From: CAKRPJ01 sp934376955
GTDB taxonomy: Bacteria; Bacillota; Clostridia; Lachnospirales; Lachnospiraceae
Length of the DNA stretch: 13,647 nt
Reading direction: 5' to 3'
Assembly: GCA_934376955.1 (NCBI GenBank)
Contig: CAKRPJ010000049.1
Location: 1 to 13,647, forward strand
The position numbers and the translations under genes are program-made. Below, in pieces: positions 6,873 through 13,647 of the stretch. Below the pieces are notes generated by a model. The model made no database searches. It was given only the letters and a program-made list of their open reading frames with translations, and was not told the DNA's origin. Within the stretch, counting starts at the first letter, position 1. Each line of letters opens with the position of its first letter.

Positions 6873-7988
6873 TTATCGATCCTCTGAGGCAAAAAAATCC
6901 CAGATCCGATCCATTCTGGATGTCATAGAAAGAAGAAGCATATCCATAATGGTGATCGCTGCCATAGCTTCCACTACCACAACGGCCCGCGGCACCACCA
7001 CGGGATCATGGCGGCCATGGATCTTAAGCTCCATATTTTCTCCGGATCTGCTCACGGTTTCCTGCCTGCGGCTGATGGATGGAGTCGGCTTAAATGCGGC
7101 CCTAAATACCACATCACTTCCATCGCTGATCCCTCCGAGAACACCTCCGGAATGATTTGTCACCTTTACCGGTTTTCCGTCTGTTTCCATGCGAAACGCA
7201 TCGTTATTTTCCGAACCGCAGGATCTTGCGGCCGCAAAGCCGTCTCCGATCTCAAAACCCTTCACTGCCCCGATCGAAAGGATCGCTTTTGCAAGCTCCG
7301 CATCCAGCTTATCAAAAACCGGCTCGCCCAGTCCGGTGGGAAGATGGGTAATCCTGCACTCGACGATACCTCCGACAGAATCGCATTCCCGCATTTTTTC
7401 ATCCAGATACTGCTCTGCCTCTTTCGCCGCTTTTGCATCCGGCATACACAGTTTATTCCGCTTTGCTTCCTCCGGATCCATTTCCGATCCATTTACTTCG
7501 ACCGGCCCGATGGCCTTTGTGTAGGCACAGATCGTAATTCCCAGATCTCTCAGAAACTTTTCCGCGATCGCACCGGCTGCCACACGGCCGATCGTTTCCC
7601 GTGCCGAAGAACGGCCGCCTCCGCGGTAATCACGAAAGCCAAATTTCTCATCAAAGGTAAAGTCCGCATGTCCCGGACGGTAGCAGTCTGCGATCGTTGA
7701 ATAATCTGCGGAGTGCTGATCCTTGTTCCAAACGATCATGGAGATCGGTGTTCCGGTTGTCTTTCCCTCAAAAATTCCGGAAAGAAGCTCGACCTGATCT
7801 CCTTCCTTTCTCTGGGTTGTAAATCTGCTCTGCCCGGGCTTCCTTCTGTCAAGGAGCTCCTGAATATCTGCCTCACAAAGAGGCAGGCCTGCCGGACAGC
7901 CATCCACCACCACTCCGATGGCTTTTCCGTGGGACTCGCCCCAGGTAGTTACTTTAAATATAGTTCCAATTGTAGATCCTGCTGCCAT
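6873..7988 (-). CDS. aroC: Chorismate synthase
   Basis: Converts 5-enolpyruvylshikimate 3-phosphate to chorismate using reduced FMN, the last shikimate pathway step toward aromatic amino acids and folate. At 371 aa it has the normal length. Signatures in order are GESHG at 17-21 with His20, RRKPGQSRFTT at 48-58, RPGHADF at 104-110 with His107, FRDYRGGGRSSARET at 118-132 and GRHDPVVVPRAV from 325 with Asp328. The ATG is 2 bp past the stop of the upstream lactonase gene, and its GGAG lies inside that gene's last codons, which implies translational coupling. No other shikimate genes are in the window. Confidence 0.97.
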   Translation of the reverse strand: MAAGSTIGTIFKVTTWGESHGKAIGVVVDGCPAGLPLCEADIQELLDRRKPGQSRFTTQRKEGDQVELLSGIFEGKTTGTPISMIVWNKDQHSADYSTIADCYRPGHADFTFDEKFGFRDYRGGGRSSARETIGRVAAGAIAEKFLRDLGITICAYTKAIGPVEVNGSEMDPEEAKRNKLCMPDAKAAKEAEQYLDEKMRECDSVGGIVECRITHLPTGLGEPVFDKLDAELAKAILSIGAVKGFEIGDGFAAARSCGSENNDAFRMETDGKPVKVTNHSGGVLGGISDGSDVVFRAAFKPTPSISRRQETVSRSGENMELKIHGRHDPVVVPRAVVVVEAMAAITIMDMLLLSMTSRMDRIWDFFASEDR

Positions 7989-7990
7989 TC

Positions 7991-9043
7991 CTAGTCTCCA
8001 ATCCTCACGATCTCACAACAGTTCGGTTCATTGATCTCTATACTGCGGCCGCTCATGACAAGCAGACCTTTCTCATAGTCGATCTTAAAGAAGGTGATGC
8101 TTCCTTCATGGTTGATGGAAGCAAGATGCTTTCCATCCGGGAAAATTGCAATGTCCTTCGGGTAGTCTCCGCTGATGGGGAGACAGAATTTTAAGGTCAG
8201 CATTCCTGTTTCCGTATCTCTCTCGTACATGGAAACGGAATTATCGCCTGCGTTCGAGCAGAACAGATAGTTTTCATCCGGTGAGAAGCGGATCGCACAG
8301 GCCGCCGTGAGCTGATTCGGATCCTTTCCCGTTGTCGGGATTGTCTGGATCTTCTCCACATTCGGTGTCCGCTCTCCCGACTGATAAGAATAAACATCGA
8401 TCGTATTCTTTAACTCATGCATAAGATAGAAAAACTTTCCGTCACTGCTGAAGATAAAATGCCTTGGTGCAGACTCCAGCTCGCTGCGGATCGTATCAAC
8501 GAGGGTGATCCTTCCCTCCTTCTTGTCAAAGCGATAGACCTTGACCTGATCAATTCCAAGATCCGCCACCATAAGGAATTTTTCATCCGGTGTCATGCGG
8601 CTGCAGCTTACATGGGGTCTGAAGTTACGTTCTGCCACGCTGCCGAGCCCCTTATGGAATACGCCGTCTGTGATCCGTCCCACTGATCCATCCTTATTTA
8701 ACTTAAGGACTGTGACCTTGCCGTCATGATAGCCGGAGACAAAAATATAGTCATCATTTTTGCTTGTAGCGATCTGACAGCCCCGCATTCCCTTTATATT
8801 TGCACTGTTCAGACGTGACAGGCTTCCGTTCTGAAGTATCTTAAAAGCCACCACGCCTTCATCTGCGATGGAGTACAGTATTTTCCGGTTGTTTGATGCC
8901 TTCAGATAGGAGGAGTTGTCTACCTCTACTTCACAGCGGTAGATAAACTTTCCCTGCTCCACATCCACGTCAAATACTGTGATCCCTTTTGCTTTTCCTG
9001 TATAGGAATAGGAGCCTACATACGCCATATATTTTCCAGTCAT
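7991..9043 (-). CDS. Lactonase family seven-bladed beta-propeller (6-phosphogluconolactonase-like)
   Basis: A 350-aa protein of the YbhE/Pgl-type lactonase family, whose best known members hydrolyse 6-phosphogluconolactone in the oxidative pentose phosphate pathway. Visible family features are the opening YVGSYSYTGKAKGITVFDVD, RPHVSCSRMTPDEKFLMVADLG near 143-164, SAPRHFIFSSDGKFFYLMHE near 192-211, and repeated blade patterns (FSPDENYLFCSN, IFPDGKHLASIN). There is no signal peptide. It is the first gene of a minus-strand operon with aroC and rpiB; the pairing with rpiB fits a pentose phosphate role. No zwf or gnd lies nearby, so the exact substrate is unproven and I withhold the pgl symbol. 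The start is supported by GGGGGAG at 9051-9057 (minus strand). Confidence 0.88.
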   Translation of the reverse strand: MTGKYMAYVGSYSYTGKAKGITVFDVDVEQGKFIYRCEVEVDNSSYLKASNNRKILYSIADEGVVAFKILQNGSLSRLNSANIKGMRGCQIATSKNDDYIFVSGYHDGKVTVLKLNKDGSVGRITDGVFHKGLGSVAERNFRPHVSCSRMTPDEKFLMVADLGIDQVKVYRFDKKEGRITLVDTIRSELESAPRHFIFSSDGKFFYLMHELKNTIDVYSYQSGERTPNVEKIQTIPTTGKDPNQLTAACAIRFSPDENYLFCSNAGDNSVSMYERDTETGMLTLKFCLPISGDYPKDIAIFPDGKHLASINHEGSITFFKIDYEKGLLVMSGRSIEINEPNCCEIVRIGD

Positions 9044-9079
9044 AATATTTCTCCCCCTGCCTTTTTTCGATTAAGCTAT

Positions 9080-9108
9080 ATTTTAACATATCCCGGCTTA
9101 TTTGTTAA
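9080..9108 (-). promoter_or_regulatory. Promoter of the lactonase-aroC-rpiB operon
   Basis: On the minus strand, a -35 TTAACA (9103-9108, 5/6 match) is followed after exactly 17 bp by TAAAAT (9080-9085, 5/6 match), with TG one base before the -10. It lies about 40 bp upstream of the lactonase start and is divergent from the potA promoter. Confidence 0.7.
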
Positions 9109-9130
9109 CAGAATTTCATATAATTTCATC

Positions 9131-9193
9131 CTGAAAATCTCCCTGAAAATTTCCCTCCCGCTCCCGTCTGTCTTTCTTACGAAATTTAATTTC
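9131..9193. promoter_or_regulatory. Repeated motifs and palindrome between divergent promoters
   Basis: Two adjacent 12-mers, CTGAAAATCTCC (9131-9142) and CTGAAAATTTCC (9143-9154), differ by one base. A perfect palindrome, GAAATT-T-AATTTC, covers 9181-9193 and ends 20 bp upstream of the potA -35. A further look-alike (CAAAATCCTCCCGAAA) follows. These could bind a regulator of the transporter or of the divergent operon; no regulator gene is nearby. Confidence 0.3.
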
Positions 9194-9212
9194 AAAATCC
9201 TCCCGAAATCTA

Positions 9213-9241
9213 TTGACAGTAATTGAAAAAAATGAGTAAAT
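9213..9241 (+). promoter_or_regulatory. Candidate promoter for potA-potB-potCD
   Basis: A perfect TTGACA (9213-9218) is followed after 17 bp by a weak -10, GTAAAT (9236-9241), which is preceded by TGA as in an extended -10. It lies about 45 bp upstream of the potA start. The -35 is convincing; the -10 is not. Confidence 0.55.
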
Positions 9242-9283
9242 GTTAGAGGACTATTAATTAAGAAAAAACAGGAGGAGCGAATC

Positions 9284-10360
9284 ATGAACCAGCCTCTGAT
9301 CGACCTGATCCATATATCAAAAAGCTTTGACGGGGACATTATCCTCGATGATCTGAATCTTTCTGTAAAAGAAAATTCCTTTGTGACTCTCCTCGGCCCC
9401 AGCGGCTGCGGAAAAACGACCACTTTACGCATTATCGGCGGTTTTACCTCTCCCGATCAGGGAAAGGTGATCTTTAACGGAGAAGATATCACCCGAATGC
9501 CGCCCAATAAGCGCCAGTTAAACACCGTATTCCAGAAATATGCTCTCTTTACCCACATGAGCATTGCTGATAATATCGCCTTTGGGTTAAAGATCAAGGG
9601 AAAATCAAAAGATTATATCAATGATAAGATCAAGTATGCCTTAAAGCTCGTAAACTTAGACGGCTATGAGAACCGCACCGTCAACTCCCTGAGCGGCGGC
9701 CAGCAGCAGCGTATTGCCATTGCAAGGGCTATCGTGAATGAGCCGAAGCTCCTTCTTTTAGACGAGCCTTTAGGGGCCTTAGACTTAAAGCTCCGTCAGG
9801 ACATGCAGTATGAGCTGATCCGTCTGAAAAATGAACTCGGCATTACGTTTATCTACGTTACTCACGATCAGGAGGAAGCCCTCACCATGTCTGACACCAT
9901 CGTTGTCATGAACCAGGGCTATATCCAGCAGATGGGAACTCCGGAACAGATCTACAACGAACCGGAAAATGCCTTCGTTGCCGATTTTATCGGGGAAAGC
10001 AATATCGTAGACGGAATTATGCTCCATGACGAGCTGGTAGAAATATTCGGCGCTAAATTTGCCTGTGTCGACAAGGGCTTCGGTACCCATAAGCCTGTCG
10101 ACGTGGTGATCCGTCCGGAGGACATCGATCTTGTCGAGCCGGAAAACGGAACACTAGAGGGCGTTGTCACCCATCTGATCTTTAAGGGTGTCCACTATGA
10201 AATGGAAGTAACGACTGCAAACGGATATGAATGGCTTGTCCACAGCACGGATATGTTCCCTGTCGGGAAAAGAGTCGGGATCCATGTAGATCCCTTCGAC
10301 ATCCAGATCATGAACAAGCCGACATCGGAAGATGAGGAGGCAGTAGGAGTCAATGAATAA
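9284..10360 (+). CDS. potA: Polyamine (spermidine/putrescine) ABC transporter ATP-binding protein
   Basis: Cytoplasmic ATPase that powers polyamine import. Walker A GPSGCGKTT is at 38-46, the Q-loop Gln is at 84, the signature LSGGQ at 136-140, Walker B LLLLD at 156-160 with catalytic Glu161, and the H-loop His194 is in YVTHDQEEA. Residues from about 265 form the TOBE domain (VDVVIRPEDIDLVEP) typical of the CUT/Pot/Fbp subfamily. Length (358 aa) is normal. The start has GGAGGA at 9271-9276. The gene's end overlaps potB by 8 bp. The Pot assignment rests largely on the linked permeases and PotD domain; the ATPase alone could serve another substrate. Confidence 0.95.
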   Translation: MNQPLIDLIHISKSFDGDIILDDLNLSVKENSFVTLLGPSGCGKTTTLRIIGGFTSPDQGKVIFNGEDITRMPPNKRQLNTVFQKYALFTHMSIADNIAFGLKIKGKSKDYINDKIKYALKLVNLDGYENRTVNSLSGGQQQRIAIARAIVNEPKLLLLDEPLGALDLKLRQDMQYELIRLKNELGITFIYVTHDQEEALTMSDTIVVMNQGYIQQMGTPEQIYNEPENAFVADFIGESNIVDGIMLHDELVEIFGAKFACVDKGFGTHKPVDVVIRPEDIDLVEPENGTLEGVVTHLIFKGVHYEMEVTTANGYEWLVHSTDMFPVGKRVGIHVDPFDIQIMNKPTSEDEEAVGVNE

Positions 10361-11174
10361 TTCAAAGAAACCGCTTCTCGCCCTTCCTTATGTTATCTGG
10401 ATGGTGGGATTTACCATTATCCCGCTGTTTATGATATTCTTTTATGGACTCACGGACCGCAGCGGGGCATTCACCTTGGCAAATGTGACGGCGATCTTAG
10501 CTTCCGATCACCTGAAGGCGCTGTTCCTGTCGCTGCTCCTCTCCACAGCCAGCACTCTGATCTGTCTTTTGATCGCGTACCCGCTGGCCCTGATCCTCAG
10601 GACGCATCATATCGGCAAGGGAAGCTTTGTTGTTTTCATTTTCATCCTGCCCATGTGGATGAACTTTCTGCTCAGGACAATGGCATGGCAGACGCTTTTA
10701 GAGAAAAACGGAGTGATCAATGCGTTTCTCTCCCTTCTGCACCTTCCGTCCTTAAATATCATCAATACCTCCGGGGCCATCATCCTTGGCATGGTATACA
10801 ATTTTCTGCCTTTTATGGTTCTTCCGATCTACAATGTACTGGCAAAAATTGATGATAACGTGATCAATGCCGCTAAGGATCTGGGCGCCGACAATTTCCA
10901 GATCCTCACCCGGATCCTGCTGCCGTTAAGTGTTCCCGGCATCATCAGCGGGATCACTATGGTATTTGTTCCTGCGCTCACTACCTTCGTGATCTCCAAC
11001 CTCCTCGGAGGAAGCAAGATCCTGCTGATCGGAAATGTCATCGAGCAGGAATTTACAAAGGGAAGCAACTGGAACCTTGGTGCCGGGCTTTCCATGGTTC
11101 TCATGATCTTTATTCTTCTCAGTATGACCATGATTGCCAAATACGATAAAAATGGGGAGGGCACTGCATTCTAA
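10353..11174 (+). CDS. potB: Polyamine ABC transporter permease PotB
   Basis: Integral membrane subunit of the importer (273 aa). It shows six hydrophobic spans at roughly 9-31, 55-83, 91-112, 139-163, 193-220 and 242-262. The conserved cytoplasmic EAA-type loop that docks on PotA reads INAAKDLGADNFQILTRILLP at 171-191. Start codon overlap with potA (8 bp) and the internal AGGAG at 10345-10349 indicate translational coupling. Its stop overlaps the next start by one base (TAATG). Confidence 0.94.
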   Translation: MNNSKKPLLALPYVIWMVGFTIIPLFMIFFYGLTDRSGAFTLANVTAILASDHLKALFLSLLLSTASTLICLLIAYPLALILRTHHIGKGSFVVFIFILPMWMNFLLRTMAWQTLLEKNGVINAFLSLLHLPSLNIINTSGAIILGMVYNFLPFMVLPIYNVLAKIDDNVINAAKDLGADNFQILTRILLPLSVPGIISGITMVFVPALTTFVISNLLGGSKILLIGNVIEQEFTKGSNWNLGAGLSMVLMIFILLSMTMIAKYDKNGEGTAF

Positions 11175-13114
11175 TGAAAACATCCCACTCAAGATTAAAA
11201 CGCTTTTTTGAAAATTTTTACCTTGTATTAGTGCTTTTATTCCTTTATGCTCCCATTGCTGTGATGATGGTGCTTTCCTTCAACAGCTCCAAATCCCGGT
11301 CACAATGGGGCGGTTTTACCCTCCAATGGTATGCACAGATGTTTCAGAGCTCCTCGATTATGGATGCCCTGTATAATACTCTCCTGATCGCTTTTTTGTC
11401 GGCTCTGATTGCCACGATCTTAGGAACAGCTGCGGCTCTTGGGATCAACAGCATGAAAAAATTGCCCCGGACGATCTGCATGGGCGTCAACAACATTCCG
11501 ATGCTGAATTCCGATATCGTTACCGGTATCTCCCTGATGCTCATGTTTATCGCCTTCGGCATCTCCTTGGGCTTCAAAACGATCCTTTTAGCCCACATCA
11601 CGTTTAATGTGCCTTATGTGATGCTAAGTGTAATGCCAAAACTGAAGCAGACCAGCAAGTACACCTACGAGGCGGCTCTGGATCTTGGTGCCTGTCCGCT
11701 GGAGGCCTTCTTTAAGGTCGTTTTCCCGGATATCCTGCCGGGGATCCTGTCCGGCTTTCTGATGGCCTTCACCATGTCGCTGGATGATTTTATCGTCACC
11801 CACTTTACACGCGGAGCCGGCATCAATACACTGTCCACGTTAATCTACAGTGAAGTCCGCCGCGGCATCAAGCCATCCATGTATGCATTATCCACGGTGA
11901 TCTTTGTAACCGTTCTGCTCCTGCTTCTGATCACAAACTTTGCACCGCAGAACACCACCTCCGGCTATGTATCCGGCAACAGAAAAAGCGGTAAGGAGAA
12001 TCGCTGGAAGCCGAGCTTCCGCCTGTTCCAAAAGGCGGTTCTTGTGGCAGTTTCCTTCTTTATCATCGTCACGGTATGCTATACCACATGGCGACATATC
12101 GATGCATCCCATTCCGATGAGCTTTATGTATACAACTGGGGGGAGTATATTGACGAGAGCGTGATCGAGGAATTTGAACAGGAGACCGGAATCCATGTTA
12201 CCTACGATCTTTTTGAGACAAATGAGGAAATGTATCCGGTCATCGAAGCCGGAGCCGTTCAGTATGATGTGGTATGTCCGTCCGACTATATGATCCAGAA
12301 AATGGCAGAGAATGATCTGCTGGCAGAAATCGATTTCGATAATATTCCCAATATGGAGTATATCGATCCGGAATATATGGAACGTTCTCAGAGCTTTGAC
12401 CCACAGAATAAGTTTTCAGTGCCCTACTGCTGGGGTACGGTAGGTATCATTTATAACACAAAGCGGATCAAGGAGCTGGGAGTACCGGCACCGACAAAAT
12501 GGGCCGATCTCTGGGATGAACGCTACAAGGGCGAGATCCTTATGCAGGACAGTGTCCGTGACGCCTTCATGGTCGCTTTAAAAACACTGGGCTACTCCAT
12601 GAACTCTGTAGATCCTGCCGAGCTGGAGGAGGCAAAGAAGCTTCTTCTCGCACAGAAGCCTCTTGTTCAGGCATACGTAGTGGATCAGGTCCGTGACAAG
12701 ATGTTAAACGGAGAAGCTGCCGTCGGTGTCATCTATTCCGGAGAGCTGCTGTATCTTCAGGAGGAGGCGGAAAAGCTCAATTTAGATTATGAGCTGGAAT
12801 ATGTGCTTCCGGAGGAAGGAACAAATATCTGGATCGACTCCTGGGTGATCCCTTATAATGCAAGAAATAAGGAAAATGCCGAAAAATGGATCAACTTCCT
12901 CTGCCGCCCTGATATTGCAAAAAAGAACTTTGAGTATATCACCTACGCTACTCCGAACCGAGGCGCCTTTGAGCTTCTGGATCCGGAATACAAAGATAAC
13001 GAATCTGTATTTCCCGACACCTCAAAGCTTCAGAATTCTGAGGTCTTTAAATATCTGGGAACAGAGGCCGATGATCTGTATAGCGCCCTCTGGAAGGAGA
13101 TCAAGGCACAATAA
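11174..13114 (+). CDS. potCD: Fused polyamine permease and substrate-binding protein (PotC-PotD)
   Basis: One 646-aa polypeptide. Residues 1-258 are a PotC permease with six spans and an EAA loop (YEAALDLGACPLEAFFKVVFPD, near 165-186). A basic linker of about 30 residues follows, then a seventh span (287-306). Residues 315-646 are a PotD-type periplasmic-binding fold displayed outside the cell. Conserved ligand-site positions seen by eye against E. coli PotD are NWGEY at 321-325, PSDY at 369-372, DSVRD at 459-463 and WIDSW at 553-557; the Trp expected near 521 appears to be Tyr. There is no good lipobox (VTVC at 299-302), so the tether is the helix. Reading is continuous with no frameshift at the joint. 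Substrate is probably spermidine and/or putrescine; a related cationic ligand cannot be excluded. Confidence 0.94.
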   Translation: MKTSHSRLKRFFENFYLVLVLLFLYAPIAVMMVLSFNSSKSRSQWGGFTLQWYAQMFQSSSIMDALYNTLLIAFLSALIATILGTAAALGINSMKKLPRTICMGVNNIPMLNSDIVTGISLMLMFIAFGISLGFKTILLAHITFNVPYVMLSVMPKLKQTSKYTYEAALDLGACPLEAFFKVVFPDILPGILSGFLMAFTMSLDDFIVTHFTRGAGINTLSTLIYSEVRRGIKPSMYALSTVIFVTVLLLLLITNFAPQNTTSGYVSGNRKSGKENRWKPSFRLFQKAVLVAVSFFIIVTVCYTTWRHIDASHSDELYVYNWGEYIDESVIEEFEQETGIHVTYDLFETNEEMYPVIEAGAVQYDVVCPSDYMIQKMAENDLLAEIDFDNIPNMEYIDPEYMERSQSFDPQNKFSVPYCWGTVGIIYNTKRIKELGVPAPTKWADLWDERYKGEILMQDSVRDAFMVALKTLGYSMNSVDPAELEEAKKLLLAQKPLVQAYVVDQVRDKMLNGEAAVGVIYSGELLYLQEEAEKLNLDYELEYVLPEEGTNIWIDSWVIPYNARNKENAEKWINFLCRPDIAKKNFEYITYATPNRGAFELLDPEYKDNESVFPDTSKLQNSEVFKYLGTEADDLYSALWKEIKAQ

Positions 13115-13117
13115 CTA

Positions 13118-13140
13118 CTCCCACGGGCTTGCCCGTGGGG
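13118..13140 (+). terminator. GC-rich hairpin after potCD, possible terminator
   Basis: CCCACGGGC (13120-13128), a TT loop and GCCCGTGGG (13131-13139) make a perfect 9-bp stem, starting 5 bp after the potCD stop. Only a poor T-tract follows (TTCTGATT). It may stop the pot transcript, or it may be the left edge of the structured element that fills the next 250 bp. Its GCTTGC core matches the inner hairpin at 4794-4809. Confidence 0.5.
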
Positions 13141-13218
13141 TTCTGATTGCCAAGCAGTCCAACAGCTACATTGACGGTAAATTTCTACTTGCGTAAGGAA
13201 GTATAGCCAATCTCCCTT

Positions 13219-13300
13219 AAGTCCCCTGCTTCAATTGCGAAAAGCAATAAGCAGTGGGTGGGGACTTGCTTGTATCCGAAGGAGTGCAAACTCCTTCGGA
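13219..13300 (+). other. Stacked stem-loops in the gene-free stretch after potCD
   Basis: First structure: AAGTCCCC (13219-13226) pairs with GGGGACTT (13260-13267). Inside it TGCTT (13227-13231) pairs with AAGCA (13249-13253), and ATTGC (13234-13238) with GCAAT (13244-13248) around GAAAA. Second structure: an 11-bp stem, 13275-13285 with 13290-13300, closed by a GCAA tetraloop of the stable GNRA type. Together with copy 2 of the repeat this gives at least four consecutive hairpins. No convincing ORF lies in 13115-13497. This could be a structured RNA or the end of an IS200/IS605-like element. The pairing is seen; the function is not known. Confidence 0.6.
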
Positions 13301-13368
13301 TAAACTGCGGAGCAGTTATTCGGTGTAGAGCCGCGTAGCAAAGCGGATTGCGGATATCCGCTTGACTT
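13293..13368. repeat. Structured dispersed repeat, copy 2
   Basis: It matches 1-75 in the same orientation with only a handful of changes. Hairpins are AACTGC/GCAGTT (13303-13308 with 13312-13317) and AAGCGGAT/ATCCGCTT (13341-13348 with 13356-13363). Differences cluster in the spacer (13323-13338), while the stems are conserved, as expected if structure matters. Similarity ends just after TTGACTT in both copies, which marks a likely element boundary. Confidence 0.85.
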
Positions 13369-13414
13369 ATACCATATGTTTCCATATATGGCAAACACTA
13401 GTTCTGTATTTTGC

Positions 13415-13467
13415 AAAAAATTTGGCACACCTAACTCATCACTAAAGTAACGAGAATGCGGTGTGCC
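13415..13467 (-). terminator. Intrinsic terminator of the minus-strand gene entering from the right
   Basis: On the minus strand GGCACACC (13460-13467) pairs with GGTGTGCC (13424-13431) across a 28-nt loop, and is followed by AAA and six T (13415-13420). It begins 30 bp after the stop codon at 13498-13500. Confidence 0.65.
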
Positions 13468-13497
13468 GTTATTCAAGGATATTAGTACACCTCTCTG

Positions 13498-13647
13498 TTA
13501 TTCCAAAAGAAAGTCAAGTGCTCTAATGATTTTTATTCCGTCTTGTGTTTGAGTAAGATCGCATTCCAAAGCAATCACTATCTTTTCATAGCTATCACGA
13601 ATCTTACGCAGCGGTGCAAGCTCTCGCTCTCTCGTTTCCGGAGCATT
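13498..13647 (-). CDS. C-terminal end of a putative AAA (DUF4143-type) ATPase, partial
   Basis: An open frame enters from the right edge and ends at TAA (13498-13500 on the minus strand), giving 49 residues. It reads ETRERELAPLRKIRDSYEKI, then about 19 more residues, and ends ALDFLLE. The pattern T-x-ERE...L..I.D.Y.K.V....D....GI.....DFLL is the usual C-terminus of the large family of prokaryotic AAA ATPases carrying a DUF4143-like nuclease-fold domain, common in Bacillota and Bacteroidota. The Walker motifs and the start lie outside the window. Its role is unknown. It converges on potCD, with the structured repeat between them. Confidence 0.7.
   Translation of the reverse strand, partial: NAPETRERELAPLRKIRDSYEKIVIALECDLTQTQDGIKIIRALDFLLE

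Noticed and set aside
12068..12088. Lipoprotein signal and lipobox before the PotD domain
   Set aside because: The Cys at residue 302 is preceded by VTV rather than a small-residue lipobox, and the helix is internal to a continuous polypeptide.
12858..13196. Plus-strand ORF ending in SNSYIDGKFLLA, possibly a transposase remnant
   Set aside because: Most of it overlaps potCD in another frame. The part beyond the potCD stop is too short to identify.
13350..13361. Perfect 12-bp palindrome GCGGATATCCGC as a protein-binding site
   Set aside because: The other copy of the repeat breaks it by one base but keeps the longer AAGCGGAT/ATCCGCTT stem, so the stem-loop is the conserved feature.
13185..13394. 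Minus-strand 69-aa ORF across the repeat region
   Set aside because: It runs through several strong inverted repeats, resembles no family, and the frame is not preserved in copy 1 of the repeat.

Overview
The window looks like a chromosomal segment from a low-to-mid GC Bacillota, most likely a Clostridia of the Lachnospiraceae type. This is inferred from strong GGAGG-type ribosome binding sites, sigma-A-like promoters, the gene families present, a fused PotC-PotD transporter and a zinc-ribbon signal peptidase. No rRNA, tRNA, CRISPR array or intact transposase gene was seen.

Layout. (1) 1-75: a structured repeat, cut by the window start, ending 12 bp from the stop of glgB. (2) 88-2580 (-): glgB, glycogen branching enzyme, with a long lysine-rich C-terminal tail. 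It is divergent from (3) 2791-4763 (+): a signal peptidase I gene and a monofunctional aspartate kinase, closely spaced behind a near-consensus promoter. (4) 4764-6352: an accessory-looking patch. It holds a compound inverted repeat, a five-copy 64-bp minisatellite, a lower-GC gene for a PD-(D/E)XK nuclease-like protein, a second and different 47-48 bp minisatellite, and a bidirectional terminator. (5) 9043 down to 6353 (-): an apparent operon of a beta-propeller lactonase, chorismate synthase (aroC) and ribose-5-phosphate isomerase B (rpiB). It links the pentose phosphate and shikimate pathways. (6) 9284-13114 (+): a polyamine ABC transporter operon, potA-potB-potCD, with overlapping genes and with permease and substrate-binding protein fused in one polypeptide. 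(7) 13115-13497: a stretch of stacked hairpins with no gene, carrying a second near-identical copy of the repeat at position 1. (8) 13498-13647 (-): the last 49 codons of a gene that resembles the C-terminus of AAA/DUF4143-type ATPases, with its own terminator.

Most of the window is housekeeping metabolism. The parts worth a second look are the nuclease-like gene between two unrelated minisatellites, the repeat family at both window ends with its related GCTTGC hairpins, the zinc-ribbon signal peptidase, the PotCD fusion and the GlgB tail. I did not find a clear new multi-gene system. The nuclease/minisatellite patch is the best candidate for something undescribed.
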